The notes below the pieces were generated by a model that had not been told where the DNA came from, ran no database searches, and saw only the letters and a program-made list of their open reading frames with translations. Shown here piece by piece: positions 1 to 5,280 of a DNA stretch of 6,944 nt. Numbering within the stretch: position 1 is the first letter of the stretch; every line of letters starts with the position of its first letter. The translations under genes and the position numbers were made by a program. Origin of the DNA: Geopsychrobacter sp. Lineage in GTDB: Bacteria; Desulfobacterota; Desulfuromonadia; Desulfuromonadales; Geopsychrobacteraceae. Location of the stretch: NCBI GenBank assembly GCA_030620915.1, contig JAUXIR010000075.1, positions 1 to 6,944 on the forward strand, written 5' to 3'.

Positions 1-1145
1 AGCGCTTCTGTCGGGTCGAGTCGACTTGCCTTGAGAGCCGGATAGAAAGAGGCCGCTGCGCCCACCAGCAGAGCGAGTAAAACCGCACCACCCCCCAATA
101 CTGGATCCCAGTGCAGGGTTACTTCATTTTCAGTCATCAATGGCAGGATCAACTGGGTCACACCCATGCCGACCAGAAAGCCAAGCATGCCGGCAACGAT
201 ACTGACGACTGCCGATTCAAGCAGGATCAGACGCATGATATGTGAACGACGGAAACCGAGGGCGCGAAAGATTCCAATCTCACGGGTGCGCTCGTTGACC
301 GAGCCCATCATGGTTACAAAAACGACCAATGCACCGATCAAAAGAACCACGGCGGCAACCGCCAGCGAGAAGTTGCGAAACTGAGTCAGGGCATGCATCC
401 GGGTCTTGACAACCTGCTGGATCGCACTGACATTGGCCCCGGGCAGAACTTCGCTAATCTGGGTCACCATGTCGGTCACCGGACAGTCGCCACAGAGCGC
501 CGCCACCTCAACCAGCGAGACCGTCCCCTCCTTACCGAGCAAACGCTGCGTCACCGGCAATGAGGCGATCAGGATTTGATCATCCTGAGATCCGGTACTG
601 GCTAGAATACCGGTCAGGGTGAAGGCTTCACCACCAATCTCGACCTTATCACCCAGCGCCAGGCCCAGTTTACGGGCCACGTCCGTGCCAGCGACCAGAT
701 CATGATCTTTCTCCAAGGGACGGCCATTGACCTTCCACCACTTCTTGAGCCTGAACTCCTTATCTGGCTCAACCCCCATCAACATGACCCGCTGCCCCTT
801 GACCTCCATCGCCCCCAGGACCTTGGGCGCGACAGTAGCGATATTGAGGTAGTTACGGATGCCGTTGATCTTGACCAGATCGGCCTGACGGATCTCTTGT
901 GAATCGAGGGTCACACCGCCCAGGCTGATTCCGCCATAATTGAGCGACAGGTTGTCACTCCGTGGCGTGATCAGGATATTGGCGCCGAAGTTCTCCATCT
1001 TGTTCTGGACATCTTCGGTCAGGGTGGCCGAAAGGGATATCAGGGTGACAACCGTGGCCACCCCAATCAGCAGACCCGCAACCAGGAAGGCTAAGCGGCT
1101 CTTGCGGCGGCGCAGGTGATTGAAGGCGATGGTTTCCAGTCTCAT
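1..1145 (-). CDS. MacB/FtsX-type ABC transporter permease with extracytoplasmic CGDC motif (3' end cut by window edge)
   Basis: Inner-membrane permease subunit of an ABC transporter of the MacB/FtsX class. The frame is open from ATG at 1145 to the left edge, giving 381 complete codons without a break. The N-terminus (METIAFNHLRR-like, ending in an RRRKSR stretch at 12-17) leads into TM1 at about 18-38. A large extracytoplasmic MacB_PCD-like domain spans about 40-250. The FtsX domain follows, with three helices at about 259-281, 304-334 and 349-371. The cytoplasmic loop 284-300 (NERTREIGIFRALGFRR) is the typical coupling segment that contacts the ATPase. The last visible residues (SRLDPTEA) match the usual family C-terminus, so only a few residues are missing. 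A weak Shine-Dalgarno AGGGA lies at 1152-1156. The gene starts 33 bp after the FtrD-like gene ends, which suggests one operon; the ATPase is expected beyond the left edge. Unusual feature: C218 and C221 in the extracytoplasmic domain. The substrate is unknown; a lipoprotein or macrolide-type exporter is the alternative reading. Confidence 0.93.
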   Translation of the reverse strand, partial: MRLETIAFNHLRRRKSRLAFLVAGLLIGVATVVTLISLSATLTEDVQNKMENFGANILITPRSDNLSLNYGGISLGGVTLDSQEIRQADLVKINGIRNYLNIATVAPKVLGAMEVKGQRVMLMGVEPDKEFRLKKWWKVNGRPLEKDHDLVAGTDVARKLGLALGDKVEIGGEAFTLTGILASTGSQDDQILIASLPVTQRLLGKEGTVSLVEVAALCGDCPVTDMVTQISEVLPGANVSAIQQVVKTRMHALTQFRNFSLAVAAVVLLIGALVVFVTMMGSVNERTREIGIFRALGFRRSHIMRLILLESAVVSIVAGMLGFLVGMGVTQLILPLMTENEVTLHWDPVLGGGAVLLALLVGAAASFYPALKASRLDPTEA

Positions 1146-1178
1146 ATCTAATCCCTAGTTGAAAAACGCTTGAAACGA

Positions 1179-1700
1179 TCAGATTCCGAAATACCAACCA
1201 CCCTTTAAGATGTCGGCCTGAGCGATCGACAGATGACCACCATTGATACTCCGCGCCAGCGGTGCGGGATTACAGCCGCCCTTGACTTCATTGACCAGAT
1301 CGGTCCTGAATTGTTGTTCGCAGTTGTTGCAGACCATGAAATCGCCTTGTTGACGGTAGCCCTTCTTCTCACGATAACAGACGTCACAGGCATCGAAAGC
1401 CGCCCGTATGACACCGTCGACGCTCTTGACCACAAAGAAACCGATGTCGCCCTTAGCAGTCGCGAATTTGAAGTAATGGGCCCTACCATCGTCGATATCT
1501 GCAACCTTCAAGTTGACCACGCCGTTTTCCGCCTTGACTGAAGCGATACCATCCGTCGCTCCTTGCCCAAGGACCAGCCAGACAGCGACCGCTGCGACGA
1601 CCAGAATGGTCAGCAGGCCGACGAACTTCCCGGCCCCGCTGCCTTTTGTCGCGGTGAATTGTTCCTTTTTGTCCTGACGATTTGAATCTTGCTTGCTCAT
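1179..1700 (-). CDS. DUF2318/FtrD-like cysteine-rich membrane-anchored protein
   Basis: A 173-residue protein of the DUF2318 (FtrD-like, 'Fe-S-containing') family. It has a charged cytoplasmic N-terminus (1-25), one transmembrane helix (about 26-45) and an extracytoplasmic C-terminal domain. The domain carries the family pattern: CDVCY with C105 and C108, CNNC with C124 and C127, and GGCNP with C143. These residues could bind a metal or iron-sulfur centre or act in thiol redox; the sequence does not say which. FtrD-type proteins are known from P19/FTR1 ferrous iron uptake loci, where an electron-transfer role has been proposed. The version here is a single-span form, shorter than the polytopic forms found in some such loci. 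ATG at 1700 is chosen because AAGGAG lies 8 bp upstream (1709-1714); an in-frame TTG at 1730 lies in a poly-U run and has no good ribosome site. It is flanked by the HMA protein gene (53 bp upstream) and the permease gene (33 bp downstream), all in one direction. Confidence 0.9.
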   Translation of the reverse strand: MSKQDSNRQDKKEQFTATKGSGAGKFVGLLTILVVAAVAVWLVLGQGATDGIASVKAENGVVNLKVADIDDGRAHYFKFATAKGDIGFFVVKSVDGVIRAAFDACDVCYREKKGYRQQGDFMVCNNCEQQFRTDLVNEVKGGCNPAPLARSINGGHLSIAQADILKGGWYFGI

Positions 1701-1728
1701 GATGAACTCTCCTTCAGAGTCGATGGTC

Positions 1729-1766
1729 AAAAAAAACTGCGAATTGTCAGAAATCAGCCCCCGCAG
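1729..1766 (-). other. Weak hairpin followed by eight U's between HMA and FtrD-like genes
   Basis: On the transcribed minus strand, CTGCG (1766-1762) and CGCAG (1741-1737) can pair around a 20-nt loop and are followed directly by eight U's (1736-1729). The stem overlaps the stop codon of the HMA protein gene. Five base pairs with a long loop is too weak for a convincing terminator. It could lower expression of the downstream genes or reflect chance. Confidence 0.3.
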
Positions 1767-2620
1767 GTGCCACCACAGCCTGAACCGCCGGCAGCCTCAG
1801 CCAGTTTCAGGCTCGGATCAAAGATCACGACGTTGGTATTTTGCAGAATCTCCTGATACCACTGGGAGAAACGTAGTTGCTTCTCGCGATCATTGCTCAA
1901 GCCGGTCAGAACATTTTGTTCAATATTCCGGTTTATAATCATGCTCTCCTTGAGCTGGGTGAAGAACCTATCATAGCTTCCGAAGCGCGCAACGACGGCC
2001 GTATCGAAGTCCTTGGTTGCAGCCTTCATCCGCTTGATTTCGACATCAACCTCGCCGTCCTGGACGACAATTTGATTCTTGTCCGCCGCCGCCAGGAGTA
2101 TTTCTCGCTCTTTCAGCTCCCGCCAGACCTGGGTCTGCAGTTGCTGGTTGCCATAAGGAGACGCGCTGCCAGCCAGGCTGGCACGCAACCCGACAACCTG
2201 GTTGAAGTCCTCACGTGAGAGTAGTCGATTACCGATGCGTGCAACATAGAGGGCACTCAGTTGCTCATTTTCGGTCAGGGATTTTTCATAGTCGGCCGCG
2301 GTCAGATCGAGGCGAACCGTCGCCGGAAAACCGGCATTAGTCACTACTTCAGCAATCTCGGCTGAGGAGGTCAGGGACGGGTCGTAGGTCATCTGACCGC
2401 GCCCGTTGGTGACACTGACGTCGACCTTGCCGACCCCTTCAACCGTTGCAAGGGCCGCGTTGATCTTGCTGACACAGGAACCGCAGGTCATGTTGCCGAT
2501 ATTGAGCTCGGTCATGGCGGATGACTGTGCGGCCTGTTCGCCACCCGTTAAGTAGGCACCAGCACCGACTGCGACACCAAGAGCCAGGACAAGAAGCAGG
2601 ACCACCAATTTTCTATTCAT
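1754..2620 (-). CDS. Exported HMA-domain / SurA-N-like fusion protein with Cys-Gly tail
   Basis: A 288-residue envelope protein that I cannot tie to a named family member. Residues 5-24 form an N-terminal hydrophobic segment after MNRK (signal peptide or anchor; no lipobox Cys). Residues 37-104 form a heavy-metal-associated domain with the copper-chaperone-type motif GNMTCGSC (C46, C49), followed by the expected GVGKVDVSV strand and a NAGFPATV end. Residues 124-255 resemble the SurA N-terminal chaperone domain: VARIGNRLLSREDF, then a REILLAAADKNQIVV helix and an acidic DGEVDVEIKRM stretch. No parvulin peptidyl-prolyl isomerase domain follows. The C-terminus is SGCGGTCGG, with C282 and C286 as a possible second metal site. 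ATG at 2620 has a strong GGAGGT site 4 bp upstream (2625-2630). It is first in the apparent operon with the FtrD-like protein and the permease. I infer a role in periplasmic metal delivery or folding of a metalloprotein. The HMA motif is certain, the SurA-N assignment fairly so, the role open. Confidence 0.88.
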   Translation of the reverse strand: MNRKLVVLLLVLALGVAVGAGAYLTGGEQAAQSSAMTELNIGNMTCGSCVSKINAALATVEGVGKVDVSVTNGRGQMTYDPSLTSSAEIAEVVTNAGFPATVRLDLTAADYEKSLTENEQLSALYVARIGNRLLSREDFNQVVGLRASLAGSASPYGNQQLQTQVWRELKEREILLAAADKNQIVVQDGEVDVEIKRMKAATKDFDTAVVARFGSYDRFFTQLKESMIINRNIEQNVLTGLSNDREKQLRFSQWYQEILQNTNVVIFDPSLKLAEAAGGSGCGGTCGG

Positions 2621-2624
2621 TGAA

Positions 2625-2630
2625 ACCTCC
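2625..2630 (-). promoter_or_regulatory. Ribosome binding site of the HMA/SurA-N gene
   Basis: GGAGGT on the minus strand, 4 bp before ATG at 2620. It is the strongest Shine-Dalgarno of the three-gene set, and it fixes the start codon of the first gene. Confidence 0.8.
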
Positions 2631-2649
2631 GCGTTAATTTAGACAGAAC

Positions 2650-2673
2650 GATCCCCCTGCTACTATCAGGATC
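2650..2673. repeat. Inverted repeat GATCC-N14-GGATC in the leader of the HMA operon
   Basis: GATCC at 2650-2654 and GGATC at 2669-2673 form perfect 5-bp arms; an alternative pairing inside them is CCTG (2656-2659) with CAGG (2667-2670). It lies about 30-50 bp upstream of the HMA protein start. It could be an RNA hairpin in the 5' leader or a protein site; chance is possible at this length. Confidence 0.3.
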
Positions 2674-2767
2674 TATGCCATGCCGTCATAATCAACCATG
2701 AGATTGATATTGTTATGTTTTTGTGAGTCGGCGAAGAAGGGATTTTGATGATAGCAAACAAGAACAG

Positions 2768-2809
2768 AGAATATTCTCCAGCACCCTGAAGAATATTCTA
2801 CAAATATTT
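2768..2809. promoter_or_regulatory. Helically phased palindromes, candidate operator array
   Basis: Two identical 10-bp palindromes, AGAATATTCT at 2768-2777 and 2790-2799, have centres exactly 22 bp apart (two helical turns). A third, weaker palindrome AAATATTT at 2802-2809 is centred a further 11 bp on. Identical dyads on one DNA face are typical of co-operative binding by a dimeric regulator. They lie about 150-190 bp upstream of the HMA protein start, and 54-95 bp past the gspB stop, so the HMA operon is the more likely target. I do not recognise the motif as the site of a known regulator. I found no convincing sigma-70 or sigma-54 promoter between them and the gene. Confidence 0.5.
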
Positions 2810-2824
2810 TGACTGGACTGAAAT

Positions 2825-2843
2825 TGATTGCAACCTCCAATCA
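2825..2843 (-). terminator. Weak candidate terminator after gspB
   Basis: TGATTG (2825-2830) and CAATCA (2838-2843) can form a 6-bp stem with a 7-nt loop, 19 bp beyond the gspB stop codon on the minus strand. Only a short AU-rich stretch follows and there is no U run, so termination here is doubtful. Confidence 0.25.
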
Positions 2844-2862
2844 TCGGCCCAACCCTGGGGGA

Positions 2863-3465
2863 TTACTGTTCACCCTCAAGCTGCAGGTTGAACAGCGCAC
2901 CTCGCCAGCTTAGAATCGCCCTGTCAGGAAGTATTTCAATGAGCTGGACACCCTCGATGACAGTCCCCTGCATCACCGGAAGATCATTGATAATAGCGAT
3001 CCGCTCGACCGATTTTTCACGATAGGCAATGCCGGTTAACTTAAGAAATGGCGCACCGTTGGGTCGCAAGGCCTCAGGTTCAACTTGAACCTGTGCGGGG
3101 AGAACAATTTTTTCCACCGGGGCAACTTCGGCAGCCGACATGGGTGGCAGCTGAACCTTCTTCGCCAGCCTGACTTCAGCCTTCTCTACCAGGGTCTCTT
3201 TGGGGGGTGGTTGAACAATAATCGCGATGGGAGTGGGCGGCGTTGGGTTGGTCAAGGCGACAGACGCTGTCCGGTTCGACCAAAAGAAAACTCCGGAGCC
3301 GATAAGCAGCAGAAAGAGCACCGCTGAGAGTAAGGGCCAGAAATTATTGCTGTCCGCTTTTCTGGCCGAGCGCTTCAGGATATCACGCGATAAATCAACC
3401 GTAGCATCGCCAAGAACGGCCTTCTCCTCTTCGAGCTTACGCAAGGCTTTCAGGATTGAACTCAT
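2863..3465 (-). CDS. gspB: GspB-like general secretion pathway protein
   Basis: A 200-residue bitopic inner-membrane protein of the GspB/ExeB/PulB family, partner of the GspA ATPase. The diagnostic start MSSILKALRKLEEEK is present, giving a short cytoplasmic segment (1-41). One transmembrane helix spans about 43-62. A Pro-rich periplasmic linker (about 74-135, with PTPPTP and QPPP runs) leads to a compact C-terminal domain at about 139-197. That domain carries the T2SSB pattern LTGIAYREKSVERIAIIND followed by GTVIEGVQLIEI and LSWRGALFNLQL. In Aeromonas the ExeA-ExeB complex helps the secretin ExeD multimerise across peptidoglycan; a similar role is inferred here. The ATG overlaps the gspA stop codon (ATGA, 3462-3465), and GAGGAGG (3473-3479) inside gspA provides its ribosome site, so translation is probably coupled. 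Stop is TAA. No secretin or other Gsp gene is in view, so the client secretin could also belong to a pilus or another export system. Confidence 0.92.
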   Translation of the reverse strand: MSSILKALRKLEEEKAVLGDATVDLSRDILKRSARKADSNNFWPLLSAVLFLLLIGSGVFFWSNRTASVALTNPTPPTPIAIIVQPPPKETLVEKAEVRLAKKVQLPPMSAAEVAPVEKIVLPAQVQVEPEALRPNGAPFLKLTGIAYREKSVERIAIINDLPVMQGTVIEGVQLIEILPDRAILSWRGALFNLQLEGEQ

Positions 3466-5123
3466 GGCGCGGCCTCCTCTTTCAACTGAGGCATCTCAAG
3501 CCCAACCAAGCGATATATCTGCAGAAGTGTCTGGGCTCCAATCCTGCCATCAGGACTCAAGCCGGTCTTTTTCTGTAGATTGCTCACCGCCAGGATCGTT
3601 TCGTCATCATAGACACCATTGATATTGAGATTCGAGTAGCCCGCCTGCCTCAGGAGCTGTTGAATCCTGACAACCCCCTGCCCCTCTTTCCCCGGGTTGT
3701 CAATATAGGGGAGCTGTTCGAAATTACTCCAGGGGATCACCGCCGTACCAAACCATATATCCTCCAGGTATGGCACCGGCAGCCAACCGTCGGCAGTAAG
3801 GGCCGGCTCCGTAAGCACCCGACCATCCTCCACCCGCAACAATGCCAGGTAACGCTTGCCGGTCAGATTCGGCAGGAGTATCGACAGGATTGCCGGAACA
3901 TTAAAGTCCAACAGTTTCTCTGGATTGTTCTGGAAACGGAGTGTACTCATGCCGGCATTATGCAGGGCGGCCTCCAGTGGCCGGTATAAATCTGGTTCAA
4001 AGTTCTCCAGACCTGCCCGTCCCCAGCGATCCAATACCGCAGAGGAGGCCAGCCGGGCAGACTCGGCTTCACCCCAGGAACTGATCTTATCCTTTATCTG
4101 GTTCAGGAGTTTAGGCTCTCTCTCAACGACACTAACGACCGGTGGCGCAGTTTTCTTTTCACCTCCAGAAACCGTGACAGCAGAACTGTCGGTTACCCAT
4201 ATTTGATTGAAAAAATTTTGCAGAAAAACCGGCTGCAGAGATACCAACAGCAGGAGAACGGCGACAAGGCCGAGTGCGGCAAAGGGCCAACGCTTGGATT
4301 TCAAAACCTTTTCGCCTGACAACTCGGCTTGAGTTTCAGCGATGACCTTATGATCGACCGAGTCTAACTCGTTGGAGTAAGCCACCAGCAGAGCACGATC
4401 ACAAAGGATATTGATTAAGCGCGGCAGGCCATGCGTAATGCGATAAATCTGGCGCATCGCCTTTTCAGTAAAAAGGCTCCCGCCTCTGTAGCCCGCAACC
4501 TTCAACCGATGATTCACGTAGGCGGCCGTATCTTCAGCATCCATATTCGTGAGGCAATAACGCACGATCAGCCGCTGTTTAAGTTGACGCAATTCGTGGC
4601 GTCCAAGCACCTCATCCAGTTCGGGCTGACCAACGATGATCAACTGAAGCAACTTATCTGTTTCGGTCTCAAGATTGGACAAGAGTCGCAGCTGTTCAAG
4701 GACTGTGGGGTCGAGATTCTGGGCCTCGTCTATGACCAGGACAACGGTCTTCCCCTGCTGGCGCTCCTCAAGCAAAAAACGATTGAGAGAGTCGTGCAGG
4801 CTGGCGAAGTTACTCTCACCATCTCGAAAGGGGATGCCGAACTCACGGTGGATCGACTGTAATAGTTCCAGAGCAGTAAGACGGGGATTAAAAATCAATG
4901 CAACCTGATAGTCGGCCTGTTCGAGCTGTCTCAGCAAGGTCCGCAATACCGTGGTCTTGCCGGTACCAACCTCACCAATCAGCGATAAAAAACCGACACG
5001 CTGCTTCACCCCATAGAGAAGATGGGCAAAGGCCTCCTTATGTTTTTTACTCAGAAAGATAAAGCGGGGATTGGGCGTGATATGAAACGGCTTTTCCTGC
5101 AGGCCGAACATCTTCAAATACAT
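3462..5123 (-). CDS. gspA: GspA/ExeA-family AAA ATPase with peptidoglycan-binding domain
   Basis: A 553-residue membrane ATPase of the ExeA/GspA family. The AAA module occupies about 1-270: family start MYLKMFGLQEKPFHITPNP, Walker A GEVGTGKTT (50-58, K56), Walker B VVLVIDEAQ (127-135, D132 and E133), and a lid region with GLPRLINILCDRAL (232-245). One transmembrane helix lies at about 280-301. The periplasmic part has a region resembling the degenerate C39-peptidase-like fold of GspA (about 340-465, with DRWGRAG in place of a catalytic Cys). A PG_binding_1 repeat at about 483-540 (INGVYDDETILAVSNLQKKTGL) ends the protein. The family uses ATP to open peptidoglycan for secretin assembly, together with GspB. 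ATG at 5123 is preferred: it matches the family N-terminus and has AGGGC 7 bp upstream (5131-5135). An in-frame GTG at 5174 would add 17 residues but has a poor ribosome site and overlaps the predicted transcription start. It overlaps gspB by 4 bp. Confidence 0.93.
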   Translation of the reverse strand: MYLKMFGLQEKPFHITPNPRFIFLSKKHKEAFAHLLYGVKQRVGFLSLIGEVGTGKTTVLRTLLRQLEQADYQVALIFNPRLTALELLQSIHREFGIPFRDGESNFASLHDSLNRFLLEERQQGKTVVLVIDEAQNLDPTVLEQLRLLSNLETETDKLLQLIIVGQPELDEVLGRHELRQLKQRLIVRYCLTNMDAEDTAAYVNHRLKVAGYRGGSLFTEKAMRQIYRITHGLPRLINILCDRALLVAYSNELDSVDHKVIAETQAELSGEKVLKSKRWPFAALGLVAVLLLLVSLQPVFLQNFFNQIWVTDSSAVTVSGGEKKTAPPVVSVVEREPKLLNQIKDKISSWGEAESARLASSAVLDRWGRAGLENFEPDLYRPLEAALHNAGMSTLRFQNNPEKLLDFNVPAILSILLPNLTGKRYLALLRVEDGRVLTEPALTADGWLPVPYLEDIWFGTAVIPWSNFEQLPYIDNPGKEGQGVVRIQQLLRQAGYSNLNINGVYDDETILAVSNLQKKTGLSPDGRIGAQTLLQIYRLVGLEMPQLKEEAAP

Positions 5124-5175
5124 CGGGTCTGCCCTGTCATCAAGTAGGTAAGGGTAAGAATCAAAACGCTTCACC

Positions 5176-5184
5176 TTTATAGCA
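5176..5184 (-). promoter_or_regulatory. Candidate extended -10 promoter element for gspAB
   Basis: On the minus strand TGCTATAAA reads as an extended -10 element (TGn plus TATAAA, one mismatch to TATAAT). The -35 region 16-18 bp upstream is poor (GTGATT-like), which extended -10 promoters tolerate. Transcription would begin near 5169, inside the GTG codon region, so this promoter fits the ATG start at 5123 with a leader of about 45 nt. Confidence 0.45.
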
Positions 5185-5213
5185 TTGTTTCAACAGGAAA
5201 TCACTGGACGATC

Positions 5214-5249
5214 CCAGGCTGTTTGTTATGCTTTTTCCAGGCTATCTGG
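5214..5249. repeat. Direct repeat CCAGGCT and a small dyad in the divergent promoter region
   Basis: CCAGGCT occurs at 5214-5220 and 5237-5243, 23 bp apart. The second copy is also part of a short dyad CCAG-GCTAT-CTGG (5237-5249). It lies between gspA and the phosphorylase gene, 30-65 bp upstream of the latter, so it could be an operator for either direction. The repeats are short and may be chance. Confidence 0.3.
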
Positions 5250-5268
5250 GCATGTTCCGGATATTACC

Positions 5269-5276
5269 GGGAGGAA
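5269..5276 (+). promoter_or_regulatory. Ribosome binding site of the phosphorylase gene
   Basis: GGGAGGAA ends 4 bp before ATG at 5281. No other in-frame ATG lies between it and the divergent gspA promoter, which settles this start; a TTG directly before the ATG is the only near alternative. Confidence 0.8.
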
Positions 5277-5280
5277 GTTG

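Noticed and set aside
1233..1541. Plus-strand open frame of 102 codons
   Set aside because: It is the antisense shadow of the FtrD-like gene, whose Cys motifs are unmistakable.
1729..1756. Possible selenocysteine: TGA stop of the HMA protein follows Cys-Gly-Gly, so read-through would give a CxxU-like end
   Set aside because: Only eight residues follow before the next in-frame TGA, and no bacterial SECIS-like hairpin is visible just after the codon. A Cys-Gly-Gly tail ending at a normal stop is simpler.
2664..2685. Sigma-54-like promoter (TGGCAT on the minus strand) upstream of the HMA gene
   Set aside because: The required GC at the -12 position is absent at the correct spacing; only the -24 half resembles the consensus.
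2687..2717. Nested inverted repeats CATAA/TTATG and ATCAA/TTGAT
   Set aside because: The two arm pairs do not share a centre, so they do not form one clean dyad; each is only 5 bp.
4431..4862. Plus-strand open frame of 143 codons
   Set aside because: It is antisense to the AAA module of gspA, including Walker B, with no domain of its own.
5223..5248. Plus-strand sigma-70 promoter TTGTTA/TATCTG for the phosphorylase gene
   Set aside because: The spacer is only 14 bp, too short for a normal sigma-70 promoter.
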